Origin: an uncultured Veillonella sp.
Lineage (GTDB): Bacteria > Bacillota > Negativicutes > Veillonellales > Veillonellaceae
Direction: 5' to 3'
DNA: 61,304 nt
Assembly (NCBI GenBank): GCA_934202215.1
Contig: CAKPXR010000003.1
Location: 1 to 61,304, forward strand
Below the pieces are notes generated by a model. The model had not been told where the DNA came from. It was given only the letters and a program-made list of their open reading frames with translations, and did not search any database. Within the stretch, counting starts at the first letter, position 1, and every line of letters starts with the position of its first letter. Of this stretch, positions 9,574 to 17,781 are shown in pieces. Both the position numbers and the translations under genes were made by a program.

Positions 9574-10119
9574 CTATTCAACAACTTTTACCATTGCTGG
9601 ACGAATACAACGACCATCAACAGTATAGCCAGTTTGCAATACTTCACATACCATATCAGATTCATATTCATCTGATGGCACTCGCATAATTGCTTGATGG
9701 AAATTTGGATCAAATGGTTTACCAACCGCATCGATAACGGCTAAACCATGTTTAGATAACATAGCCATCAAGTTTTGATGAATCATAATAAATCCATCAA
9801 GGAATACCTTAGCATCACCTTCTGCTGGACTTTGAACAGCTCGTTCAAAGTTATCTAATACAGGAAGTAAATCTGTAAGTACATCCCCTTTAACATATCC
9901 TGCAAGTTGCTCTTTTTCTTGATTAGTACGACGTTTGAAGTTTTCAAAGTCAGCTTGCAAACGCTTATACCGATTATCGAAATCTGCTTTAAGCTCATCT
10001 AATACGTGAGCAGCGTCAGCAACAACTTCTTCAGTTTCTTCCACAGCTGGTTCCTCTACATTAGTAGTCGTTGCTGTTTCGTCTACTGTTTCTTGTTTAA
10101 TGTCTTGTTCTTCAGCCAT
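9574..10119 (-). CDS. grpE: Nucleotide exchange factor GrpE
   Basis: Releases ADP from DnaK. The 181-aa protein has an acidic, Thr/Val/Glu-rich disordered N-terminus (1-40), a coiled-coil helix (about 42-100, with YKRLQADFENFKRRTNQEKE) and the C-terminal beta domain ending VLQTGYTVDGRCIRPAMVKV, the GrpE signature. It starts 12 bases after hrcA and precedes dnaK, the standard heat-shock order. Confidence 0.97.
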   Translation of the reverse strand: MAEEQDIKQETVDETATTTNVEEPAVEETEEVVADAAHVLDELKADFDNRYKRLQADFENFKRRTNQEKEQLAGYVKGDVLTDLLPVLDNFERAVQSPAEGDAKVFLDGFIMIHQNLMAMLSKHGLAVIDAVGKPFDPNFHQAIMRVPSDEYESDMVCEVLQTGYTVDGRCIRPAMVKVVE

Positions 10120-10131
10120 TATATGCCCTTT

Positions 10132-11148
10132 CTATTTTTGTTCTTTTACTATAGATTCCATCATATGTTTCATATGAGACAACATTCCAATAATACGACC
10201 ATATTCCATACGTGTCGGTCCTAGAATAGCAAGTGTACCAATAGGCTGATCTTGATTTGTGAAATCAGCTTGTACCACACTCATAGAATGTAGTGCCTCA
10301 GTATCATTTTCATCGCCAATCTTTACCTTCACAGGTGTAGGTGAATCATCCTTTAAAAGTTGTCCCAATTGATTTTGTTCTTCCACTAATGAAAGCAAGG
10401 GTTGTACCTTTTCAACAGACTTAAACTCTGGTTGATTTAACAACTCCGTGGTACCTACAGAATAGAACAACTTACGTTTATTAATTGCTCGTAATAATGT
10501 TTCTGAAAGGATCATCAAAATCCCTTGGGGACCTTCCATATGAACCAACAGTGTTCCTAATGCTTCAGCCGTTACATGACCAATACTTACATTCTGTAAT
10601 GCATTGCTAAATTGCATAGCCATACTTTGCAATAGATCAGGTGAAACACCATCACTAAAGTACATCAATTCATTATCTAGAGATCCTGTCTCTGTAATGA
10701 CAACCATGACAGCTTGATATGAATCGAGGGGCAATACATGAATGTATTTAATCAATGCTCTATCATGAGCTGGAGCTAAGAATAAACTCATGCTATGGCT
10801 AACTTGAGATAATAATTTAGCCATATTTAAGAAAAGCTCACTCGTCGACCCATTGGAATGTTTCCATAACATTTCAATTTTTTCAGCATCCTGTAATGGA
10901 ACAGGTTGTTGACTCAACATAGAATCAACATATAAGCGATAGCCTTTAGCTGAAGGAATACGTCCAGCCGATGTATGAGGTTGCTCCAAATAGCCTAATT
11001 CCTCTAAATCGGACATTTCATTTCGCACTGTTGCCGGACTTATACCAAGATTATAATTCTTGGCAATGGTTCTTGACCCTACCGGTTCAGCAGATTTAAC
11101 GTAGTCTTCAATTATGGCTCGCAAGATGCGCTGTTTTCTTTCATCCAT
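10132..11148 (-). CDS. hrcA: Heat-inducible transcription repressor HrcA
   Basis: Repressor that binds CIRCE elements and is kept active by GroEL. The N-terminal winged-helix domain (1-105) contains the helix-turn-helix stretch ISPATVRNEMSDLEELGYL, and the rest is the GAF-like dimerisation region. The protein is 338 aa from ATG 11148 (MDERKQRIL), which is preceded by AAGAGGTG. A longer frame starting at 11169 would run into the CIRCE operator, so the shorter start is preferred. It is autoregulated by the CIRCE just upstream. Confidence 0.97.
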   Translation of the reverse strand: MDERKQRILRAIIEDYVKSAEPVGSRTIAKNYNLGISPATVRNEMSDLEELGYLEQPHTSAGRIPSAKGYRLYVDSMLSQQPVPLQDAEKIEMLWKHSNGSTSELFLNMAKLLSQVSHSMSLFLAPAHDRALIKYIHVLPLDSYQAVMVVITETGSLDNELMYFSDGVSPDLLQSMAMQFSNALQNVSIGHVTAEALGTLLVHMEGPQGILMILSETLLRAINKRKLFYSVGTTELLNQPEFKSVEKVQPLLSLVEEQNQLGQLLKDDSPTPVKVKIGDENDTEALHSMSVVQADFTNQDQPIGTLAILGPTRMEYGRIIGMLSHMKHMMESIVKEQK

Positions 11149-11162
11149 AATGACACCTCTTG

Positions 11163-11189
11163 TTAGCACTCATAAACTTTGAGTGCTAA
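11163..11189 (-). promoter_or_regulatory. CIRCE operator
   Basis: A perfect TTAGCACTC - 9 bases - GAGTGCTAA inverted repeat, the HrcA-binding site, sits between the promoter and the hrcA ATG. It should repress hrcA-grpE-dnaK-dnaJ and the genes behind them until heat or misfolded protein titrates HrcA. Confidence 0.97.
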
Positions 11190-11197
11190 TCGCATGT

Positions 11198-11228
11198 ATA
11201 ATATTATCACATTGGAAAAAATTGTCAA
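11198..11228 (-). promoter_or_regulatory. hrcA operon promoter
   Basis: TTGACA (11228-11223) is a perfect -35. The -10 is either TATTAT (11203-11198, 19-base spacer) or TAATAT (11206-11201, 16-base spacer). The CIRCE starts about 9 bases downstream, so HrcA would cover the transcription start. Confidence 0.75.
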
Positions 11229-11568
11229 GCAAAAAAATCCTTAAAAAGTCAAATAATACCTATTTAGTCAAAAAGACAATTTAATATTTTTGATTAATTA
11301 GTCAAAAAATCAAAGTATAACAATAAGAAAACACTTATACTATCTACGTTTATGTCATATCCTAAATTTTCAATCTTAGAATATATTGGTCTAATAAAAT
11401 TTATGTTATTAAAACCTGAAATAGTATAAGTGTTTATATTTGTAATAATTCTATTATGATTTTGTTGTTAATGAACTCTTAGTTAGATTACTTTCTAGCC
11501 ATGCACATTTATAGATTAAGATCCATAAACCAGAACCATAAATCAATGAGAAGTATAAATATAATAAT
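11229..11568. other. AT-rich intergenic region between the reductase and hrcA
   Basis: About 340 bases with no gene. It holds two 11-base direct repeats TTAGTCAAAAA (11264-11274 and 11298-11308) and a 107-bp inverted-repeat element (11329-11435, separate entry). Small plus-strand frames here lack start signals. No obvious terminator for the upstream reductase was found outside the inverted repeat. Confidence 0.6.
11329..11435. repeat. 107-bp element with 15-bp perfect terminal inverted repeats
   Basis: AAACACTTATACTAT (11329-11343) is perfectly inverted at 11421-11435. A nested 8-bp repeat TAAATTTT/AAAATTTA (11363-11370 and 11396-11403) and a 5-bp TTAGA/TCTAA pair continue the stem inward. 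It could be a MITE-like remnant, a small RNA or a terminator pair. No clear target-site duplication flanks it. Confidence 0.6.
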
Positions 11569-12171
11569 TTATAGTTCTACACCTTCTAATGGATTACCAA
11601 GTCGTTCTAACAGTTTTCCCATACGCTCACGTGGTTCCCCATGTTCCGCATACCAATCAACTAAAATATCTACAGCTTTTTTGGATTGCTCTACAGTAAG
11701 CTGTCTAGCCAAAATTTTGCCAGCTTCTGGCCTCATGCCTGTATTGCCGCCAACAGCTAGCATAAATCCTTGAGATGTACCAATAAAGGCGATATCCTTT
11801 ACCATTGCATCTGGGCAGTTACGACCACATCCACTGATGCCAATTTTACACTTGTGAGATGTTTTTCGGCCGTAATGTTTTCTCTCCACATAATCAGCTA
11901 ACTCTTTTGTTTCCATTTGGCCATTTTTACAATAGCCTTTACCAACGCAAGCAATTAAGGAATTAACCCCTCTATGAATAACCGTAGTTACACCTTCAGG
12001 TAATTCGGAAATAAGTTGTTCCTTATCTTCTTTTTCAATACCTGTAATTTGTATACCTGTTACAACATGACGGAAGGATCCACCATATTTTTCAGCTAAT
12101 TCTATGCATGCCTTCATTTGGTCTAAAGTAAATTCATTATGTAAACCGTGTAAAATAACCGATGTCTTCAT
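11569..12171 (-). CDS. Stand-alone siroheme/[4Fe-4S] sulfite or nitrite reductase domain protein
   Basis: A 200-aa protein matching one half of the sulfite/nitrite reductase family. It shows the paired cysteine motif for a [4Fe-4S]-siroheme centre: CVGKGYC (CX5C, about 94-100) and CGRNC (CX3C, about 133-137), embedded in KIGISGCGRNCPDA. The N-terminal part is a ferredoxin-like half domain. Full assimilatory enzymes have two such halves (500 aa or more). Single-domain forms, such as the small low-spin sulfite reductase of Desulfovibrio, are known. GAGGAGG precedes the ATG. It stands alone between hemW and hrcA, with no obvious partner reductase, so the electron donor and substrate are unknown. 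Confidence 0.75.
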   Translation of the reverse strand: MKTSVILHGLHNEFTLDQMKACIELAEKYGGSFRHVVTGIQITGIEKEDKEQLISELPEGVTTVIHRGVNSLIACVGKGYCKNGQMETKELADYVERKHYGRKTSHKCKIGISGCGRNCPDAMVKDIAFIGTSQGFMLAVGGNTGMRPEAGKILARQLTVEQSKKAVDILVDWYAEHGEPRERMGKLLERLGNPLEGVEL

Positions 12172-12252
12172 CGTTCCTCCTCAAATCTAGCATGCTTATT
12201 CATCATCATCCTATTTATACTAACATATTAGATTTTGAGAAACTGTGAAAAA

Positions 12253-13437
12253 TTACTCACGAATAAATTGACTAAATACATAGTTACCATGTTTGGCCCC
12301 TTCCGAGGTTAAATGATAACTATCATTTTCATATTCTAATAGGTCTTTGCTAACTAAATCGTTCAAAGTAGTACCAAATAAATTAACCACAGATATGCCA
12401 AATCGCTTTTTAAACGTATGTTCATTAAGGCCCCATTTAGTACGAAGTGCTAAAAAACAAAAATCCTCTTGGGCCCGCTCTACCGTAATAATCTCTGTAT
12501 CGATAGTAGGCATAGTATATCGATCAACAGCTTGTATATAAGGCATTACATTACGATTATTATTGCGACGAACTCCGTCATAAAAAGAATGAGCACCTGC
12601 GCCAAAGCCTAAATAATCTACATAGTGCCAATACTTTAAATTATGACGACTATAGGAATTATCCTTACTGAAATTAGAAATTTCATATCGTTCAAAACCT
12701 AGCTCTTTTAAACTAGCCATCATCGTATCATACATTGATTCATCTATACTTTCACTAGGAATAGAGATCAAGTTCTTTTGTACTAAATGATATAGATAAG
12801 TTCCTACCTCAACTTGCAGTCCATACGTTGAAATATGATTAATCGGCAAGTCTTTTACAATATCTAAATTATGTTGAATAGCCTCTAAGGTTTGTCGTGG
12901 CAAACCATAAATCAAATCAATATTAATATCGGTAAACCCAGCCTCTTTAGCATCGTAAACCGCCTGTTTAGCCTTCTCTCCATTATGGCTACGATGCAGC
13001 ATGGTAAGCGCTTTATCATCAAAAGTTTGAACACCAAAGCTTATGCGATTAAAACCTAGTTTAACTAACTTAGTAAGATACTGTAGATCTACTTCACCAG
13101 GATTAGACTCTATAGTCATATGACAATCGTCAGTAATAGTAAAAGTACTTTTAATTTTATCTACAATCATCTGTAGCTGCTGAATTGATAATTCAGTAGG
13201 CGTACCTCCGCCAAAGTAAATGGTATCAATAGGTCTAGATTTAGATTCTGGGTGTTCTGTAACCCACAAATCTATTTCTTGTACTAATGCATAGACATAG
13301 GTTTCGTAATAATCTTGTAAGTTTTGATAAGCTGGAAAATCACAGTACATACATTTCTGTTTACAAAAAGGGATATGGACATACAAGCCCATATCCCCAA
13401 GTGTAGACAGATTCAAAGTATTAGAATCTGATTTCAT
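12253..13437 (-). CDS. hemW: Radical SAM heme chaperone HemW
   Basis: HemW, formerly annotated as oxygen-independent coproporphyrinogen oxidase, hands heme to respiratory proteins. The 394-aa protein carries YVHIPFC25KQKC29MYC32DF (radical-SAM motif) and YFGGGTPTEL. HemW lacks the extra N-terminal cysteine of HemN, and none is seen here. A TTG at 13452 would add five residues; I prefer ATG 13437, preceded by TTGAGGA. The gene begins 4 bases after the lepA stop, so it is probably coupled to lepA. Confidence 0.92.
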   Translation of the reverse strand: MKSDSNTLNLSTLGDMGLYVHIPFCKQKCMYCDFPAYQNLQDYYETYVYALVQEIDLWVTEHPESKSRPIDTIYFGGGTPTELSIQQLQMIVDKIKSTFTITDDCHMTIESNPGEVDLQYLTKLVKLGFNRISFGVQTFDDKALTMLHRSHNGEKAKQAVYDAKEAGFTDINIDLIYGLPRQTLEAIQHNLDIVKDLPINHISTYGLQVEVGTYLYHLVQKNLISIPSESIDESMYDTMMASLKELGFERYEISNFSKDNSYSRHNLKYWHYVDYLGFGAGAHSFYDGVRRNNNRNVMPYIQAVDRYTMPTIDTEIITVERAQEDFCFLALRTKWGLNEHTFKKRFGISVVNLFGTTLNDLVSKDLLEYENDSYHLTSEGAKHGNYVFSQFIRE

Positions 13438-13441
13438 AATA

Positions 13442-15241
13442 TTAGTCCTCAACCTTGAGAATAGCCATGAATGCTTCTTGTGGAATCTCTACAGATCCTA
13501 CAGACTTCATGCGTTTCTTACCGGCTTTTTGTTTTTCTAGCAATTTACGTTTACGAGAGATATCGCCACCGTAACATTTTGCTAAAACGTCCTTACGCCA
13601 AGCTTTTACAGTTTCACGAGCTACAATTTTAGTGCCTACTGCTGCTTGAATAGGAATTTCAAACATTTGACGAGGAATGAGTTCTTTTAATTTTTCCGCT
13701 AATGCACGGCCACGTGTAGCAGCACGATCTTTGTGTACGATAATGGACAACGCATCTACAGGATCACCATTTAATAGAATATCCATCTTAACCATTGGAG
13801 ATTGTTTATAACCAATCAATTCATAGTCTAGAGATGCATAGCCCTTTGTAGCAGATTTTAACTTATCGAAGTAATCGTAAATGATTTCACTTAAAGGTAA
13901 GTGATACACAACAGATACACGTGTTTCATCCAAGTATTCCATGGATTGATATTCACCACGTTTATCTTGAGATAACTCCATAATAGTGCCCACAAAATCT
14001 TTAGGCACAATAGTAGTGGCTTTTACATAAGGTTCTTCAATGTAGTCGATTTCTGTTGGTGGTGGTAATTTAGCAGGGTTATCCACTTCGAGCATTTCTC
14101 CATTTGTCTTATACACTTTATAGTTTACAGATGGAGCTGTTGTAATAAGGGATAAGTTATATTCACGTTCTAACCGTTCTTGAATTACATCCATATGTAA
14201 TAGGCCGAGGAAACCACAACGGAAACCGAAGCCTAATGCCAAAGATGTTTCTGCTTCATATTCTAAAGCGGCATCATTAAGTTGTAACTTTTCTAATGCA
14301 TCGCGAAGGTTTTCATAGTCTTTAGAATCTGTAGGATATAAGCCACAATATACCATAGATACAGCTTTGCGATAGCCTGGTAATGGTTCTGGAGCTGGAT
14401 TACTAGCCAATGTTACTGTATCACCTACGTGACAATCGGATACATTCTTAATACTTGCCGCAATGCAACCTACAGAACCACATGGTAATTCCTGAACAGG
14501 CACAAGGTTTGGTGTAAAGATACCAAGTTCTGTTACATCAAAATCCTTTTTATCATGCATCATACGGATTGTATCTTTTGCTTTAATAGAACCTTCTTTT
14601 ACGCGAACATACGCGATAGCACCTTTGTACGCATCAAATCGGCTATCAAAAATCAATGCTCTTGTAGGTTCATCAGATTTATCTGGTGGTGCAGGCACCT
14701 TATTTACGATAGCTTCCAAAATATCTGGAATGCCAATACCAGATTTAGCAGAACATAATACAGCTTCTGATGCATCTAAACCAATGATATATTCAATTTC
14801 TTGTTTAACTCGATCAGGATCTGCAGAAGGCAAATCAATTTTGTTAATAACAGGAATGATTTCAAGATCATGTTCTAAAGCGAGATACACATTCGCCAAC
14901 GTTTGTGCCTCTACACCTTGTGCAGCATCTACTACGAGTAATGCGCCTTCACAAGCTGCAAGAGAACGAGATACTTCATAGCTGAAATCCACATGGCCCG
15001 GAGTATCAATAAGGTTCAGAGTATACTCTTCACCATCTTGTGCTTTATACAAAATGCGAACAGATTGGGCTTTAATAGTAATACCACGTTCACGTTCTAA
15101 ATCCATGGAGTCTAGAACTTGAGCTTCCATTTCGCGCTTTTGTAATGTGCCAGTATATTCAATTAATCTATCGGCAATGGTAGATTTACCATGGTCAATA
15201 TGAGCTATAATACAGAAGTTTCTAATCTTTTTCGTTGACAT
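13442..15241 (-). CDS. lepA: Elongation factor 4 (LepA)
   Basis: Ribosomal back-translocase/assembly GTPase of 599 aa. It shows the G1 AHIDHGKST motif, G3 DTPGHVDF, G4 [10 protein letters not shown] and the LepA-specific C-terminal domain ([24 protein letters not shown]). Length is normal. The start MSTKKIRNF fits the family, with an in-frame stop just upstream. The Shine-Dalgarno AAAGGAG is 31 bases away with a hairpin in between (separate entry). It lies downstream of mnmA and upstream of hemW, as in many Firmicutes. Confidence 0.97.
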   Translation of the reverse strand: MSTKKIRNFCIIAHIDHGKSTIADRLIEYTGTLQKREMEAQVLDSMDLERERGITIKAQSVRILYKAQDGEEYTLNLIDTPGHVDFSYEVSRSLAACEGALLVVDAAQGVEAQTLANVYLALEHDLEIIPVINKIDLPSADPDRVKQEIEYIIGLDASEAVLCSAKSGIGIPDILEAIVNKVPAPPDKSDEPTRALIFDSRFDAYKGAIAYVRVKEGSIKAKDTIRMMHDKKDFDVTELGIFTPNLVPVQELPCGSVGCIAASIKNVSDCHVGDTVTLASNPAPEPLPGYRKAVSMVYCGLYPTDSKDYENLRDALEKLQLNDAALEYEAETSLALGFGFRCGFLGLLHMDVIQERLEREYNLSLITTAPSVNYKVYKTNGEMLEVDNPAKLPPPTEIDYIEEPYVKATTIVPKDFVGTIMELSQDKRGEYQSMEYLDETRVSVVYHLPLSEIIYDYFDKLKSATKGYASLDYELIGYKQSPMVKMDILLNGDPVDALSIIVHKDRAATRGRALAEKLKELIPRQMFEIPIQAAVGTKIVARETVKAWRKDVLAKCYGGDISRKRKLLEKQKAGKKRMKSVGSVEIPQEAFMAILKVED

Positions 15242-15250
15242 ACTATGTGA

Positions 15251-15279
15251 ACAAGTTCAAAGAACTTGTATTCTCCTTT
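15251..15279 (-). promoter_or_regulatory. Hairpin between the lepA Shine-Dalgarno and start codon
   Basis: AAAGGAG (15279-15273) directly follows the mnmA stop. A hairpin ACAAGTTC/GAACTTGT with a 3-base loop (15269-15251) separates it from the lepA ATG at 15241. Without the stem the gap is 31 bases; with the stem folded, only 12 unpaired bases remain. Confidence 0.6.
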
Positions 15280-16341
15280 CTAACATACGCGATCGATAAC
15301 AGCACCTCCTAATAATTGAGTGCCATTATAAAAGGCTACGGACTGACCTGGTGTGATAGCCCGTTGTGGTTCTTCGAAGATAACTTCCATCGTATCATCA
15401 TCTAAGATACGTGCAGTACAAGGTGAAGGGTTCGCAGCGTAGCGGATTTTACCTTCTGCTTTTAATTCTTTATGAATTGTATCATCTAAGAAGTTATAGA
15501 ACTTACAAATCATACGATTTGTAAAGAGTCGTTCATTAGGACCTACGATAACCTCATTGCGTTCACCATTAAAGCCAATAACATATAATGGGTGCTTGTA
15601 TGCGATACCAAGGCCCTTACGTTGGCCAATAGTGTAGTTAAATAAGCCGTTATGTTTACCTAATACTTCACCATCTTCAGTAACGATATTACCAGACTTT
15701 GGTTTATCCTTCATTTCTTCTACCACGAGCTTTTGATAATTTCCGTGAGGCAAGAAACAAATATCTACACTATCTGGTTTTTTAGCTACTGGTAAATCAT
15801 ATTCAGCAGCTAATTTACGTGTTTCAGTCTTACATTGACCACCTAGTGGGAACATAAGATGACTCAAGATACGTTGGTTCATATTATACATAACGTAACT
15901 TTGATCTTTTGTAGGATCAACACCTTTATGTAACTCATATAAACCTGTTTCTTCATTATAATTAACCTGTGCATAGTGACCAGTGACCATATGTGTGGCC
16001 CCCAGTTCAAGTGCACGATTAAGCATCAAATCAAACTTGATATTTTTGTTACAGAATACACAAGGATTTGGTGTACGACCATAGGCATATTCTTTTACAA
16101 AGTAATCTACCACATTATCGTAGAATACATCGCGAGCATCGATAACGTGATGCTCAATACCAAGAAAATCACACATCTTCTTAGCATCTGTTACAGCAAG
16201 GGGAACCGAATCATAAGGTGTACCACTCACCCACAGCCACAGGGTAATACCAAATACTTTATAGCCTTGTTTTAGTAGCATTGCAGCAGTTAAAGAACTG
16301 TCTACGCCACCACTCATAGCTACAGCGATAACTTTTTCCAT
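15280..16341 (-). CDS. mnmA: tRNA 2-thiouridylase MnmA
   Basis: Puts sulfur on C2 of U34 in Lys, Glu and Gln tRNAs. The PP-loop AMSGGVDSSLTA (about 8-19) binds ATP. The two catalytic cysteines are seen in NPCVFCN and in PDSVDICFLPHGNYQ. The protein is 353 aa from ATG 16341, preceded by AAAGGAGAAAGT; a longer frame would begin ten residues upstream. It opens a unit with lepA and hemW behind a structured leader. No dedicated cysteine desulfurase gene lies next to it. Confidence 0.96.
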   Translation of the reverse strand: MEKVIAVAMSGGVDSSLTAAMLLKQGYKVFGITLWLWVSGTPYDSVPLAVTDAKKMCDFLGIEHHVIDARDVFYDNVVDYFVKEYAYGRTPNPCVFCNKNIKFDLMLNRALELGATHMVTGHYAQVNYNEETGLYELHKGVDPTKDQSYVMYNMNQRILSHLMFPLGGQCKTETRKLAAEYDLPVAKKPDSVDICFLPHGNYQKLVVEEMKDKPKSGNIVTEDGEVLGKHNGLFNYTIGQRKGLGIAYKHPLYVIGFNGERNEVIVGPNERLFTNRMICKFYNFLDDTIHKELKAEGKIRYAANPSPCTARILDDDTMEVIFEEPQRAITPGQSVAFYNGTQLLGGAVIDRVC

Positions 16342-16379
16342 ACTTTCTCCTTTTAATGATCTCTTGATCATAAAACTAA

Positions 16380-16458
16380 TCAGGGTGAAAGCCTGACGTG
16401 TAAAAAAACACTAGTTCGGTGTAAAAGTCCGAGTAGTATTGCTATGAAATTATAGCAA
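16380..16458 (-). promoter_or_regulatory. Tandem-hairpin leader of mnmA
   Basis: The untranslated leader holds four short stems in a row on the minus strand: TTGCTAT/ATAGCAA (16458-16439), TCGG/CCGA (16432-16416), GTGT/ACAC around a T-rich loop (16411-16398) and TCAGG/CCTGA (16396-16380). The second and fourth share a similar loop (ACTTTTACA and CTTTCAC). It does not match a riboswitch class I know. Confidence 0.45.
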
Positions 16459-16463
16459 CTTAT

Positions 16464-16492
16464 ATTATAGCCTAGAACTAGGTATATTGAAA
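16464..16492 (-). promoter_or_regulatory. Putative mnmA promoter with dyad
   Basis: A perfect -10 TATAAT (16469-16464) with only a poor -35 (TTTCAA, 16492-16487). A perfect palindrome CCTAGTTCTAGG (16482-16471) fills the spacer, so it may be an operator. A second TATAAT-like box lies within the first leader hairpin. Confidence 0.4.
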
Positions 16493-16503
16493 AGATTTGA
16501 AAC

Positions 16504-16536
16504 AAAAGAATCCCTTTCTCAAAGAGAAAGAGATTC
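16504..16536 (-). terminator. Terminator after the PLP lyase-like gene
   Basis: A 13-bp stem GAATCTCTTTCTC/GAGAAAGGGATTC with one wobble and a TTT loop, followed by TTTTGTTT, six bases after the stop codon. It separates the mutS-miaA group from mnmA. Confidence 0.88.
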
Positions 16537-16542
16537 TAACTG

Positions 16543-17781
16543 TTATCTATGTTTTAATATTTCTTCTGCAGCACCTAAAATACCGAGCATGGAGTGTTCA
16601 AACACAAGGCCACCTTGCATGAAAATAGTATACGGTGGACGAACAGGACCATCTGCACTTAATTCAATGGAAGAGCCTTGTACAAAGGTACCACCAGCCA
16701 TGATAATTTTATCTTCATAACCAGGCATATCGCCAGGAATAGGATGTACGTGAGCATCCACAGGAGAATAGGCTTGCATGCCTACACAGAAATGCTCCAT
16801 TTCTTCCTCATTTTTTAGATTGATAGCTTGAATCAAATCATAGCGATCAGCATTTACCTTAGGGAATACATCATAGCCTAACAATTCACCTACCGCAGCC
16901 GTATATACGGCACCTTTAAGAGCTTGTAATACTACGTGAGGTGCCATAAATAAACCTTGGAAGAACAAGCGATAACCAGGAGCATAAGAGCCCATATGAT
17001 CGCCAAGTCCTGGAGCAGTTAGTTGATACGCTGCATCTTCAACAAGGTCTTCTCTACCCACAATATAACCGCCAGTTAGTGCCAAACCACCACCAGCATT
17101 TTTAATGAGTGAGCCAGCCATAATATCGGCACCAGCTTCTAATGGTTCTTGTAACTCTGTAAATTCGCCATAGCAATTATCTACAAAACAAATAGTGTTA
17201 GGATTTTTAGCTTTTACAGCATCTACAATGATCTTAATATCGGCAATGGATAATGGCTCACGCGTACTATAGCCGCGAGAACGTTGAATGACTACTACTC
17301 GCGTATTATCATTCACAGCGTTAGCAATGGCCTCTACATTATAGGTATTATCTTTTAAAGGCACCTCAGTATAGGTAAACCCTTTTTCTACTAAAGAACC
17401 ACGTACTTCACGAGCAGCACCAATTACGGATTGCATTGTATCGTAAGGAGCCCCAACGGCATAGATAAATTCTTTACCTTTAGAACCATTCCCCATCAAG
17501 GAAATCAACGTCGTTGCTAGTGCATGTGTACCAGATACGAAATGAGGACGAACGATGGCTTTTTCACCTTTAAATATATAGGCAAATACTTCATCTAATT
17601 TTTCACGTCCTACATCGTTATATCCATATCCAGTAGTACCTGTGAAGTGATAATCAGATACTTGGCATTCTTTAAAGGCTTCTAATACTTTTTTTGTATT
17701 ATCCAAAGCAATAGGTTCAAATTTCTTAAATTCTGGTTCAGCCATTTCAAGGGCTTTACTACGTATTTCTTCTAATGTCAT
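16543..17781 (-). CDS. PLP-dependent methionine gamma-lyase-like protein (YnbB / aluminium-resistance family)
   Basis: A 412-aa fold-type I PLP enzyme of the YnbB family. Visible features are HFTGTTGYGYNDVGRE near the N-terminus, the cofactor aspartate in CFVDNCYGEF, and the likely Schiff-base lysine in AGSLIKNAGGG. The C-terminal half has the conserved APGYRLFFQGLFMAPHVV. It resembles cystathionine/methionine gamma-lyases, but its reaction is unproven. The family name aluminium resistance comes from an old annotation. It overlaps miaA by four bases (ATGA), so it is coupled to it, and it ends the mutS-mutL-miaA unit at a terminator. Confidence 0.85.
   Translation of the reverse strand: MTLEEIRSKALEMAEPEFKKFEPIALDNTKKVLEAFKECQVSDYHFTGTTGYGYNDVGREKLDEVFAYIFKGEKAIVRPHFVSGTHALATTLISLMGNGSKGKEFIYAVGAPYDTMQSVIGAAREVRGSLVEKGFTYTEVPLKDNTYNVEAIANAVNDNTRVVVIQRSRGYSTREPLSIADIKIIVDAVKAKNPNTICFVDNCYGEFTELQEPLEAGADIMAGSLIKNAGGGLALTGGYIVGREDLVEDAAYQLTAPGLGDHMGSYAPGYRLFFQGLFMAPHVVLQALKGAVYTAAVGELLGYDVFPKVNADRYDLIQAINLKNEEEMEHFCVGMQAYSPVDAHVHPIPGDMPGYEDKIIMAGGTFVQGSSIELSADGPVRPPYTIFMQGGLVFEHSMLGILGAAEEILKHR

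Noticed and set aside
12172..12252. Separate promoter for the siroheme reductase gene
   Set aside because: A TATAAA-like box is present, but no acceptable -35 stands at the right distance; the gene may be read from hemW.
16380..16458. mnmA leader as a cobalamin riboswitch or T-box
   Set aside because: GGTG..AAA..CC strings resemble parts of the cobalamin core only on the plus strand, which has no gene downstream; T-box sequences are absent.
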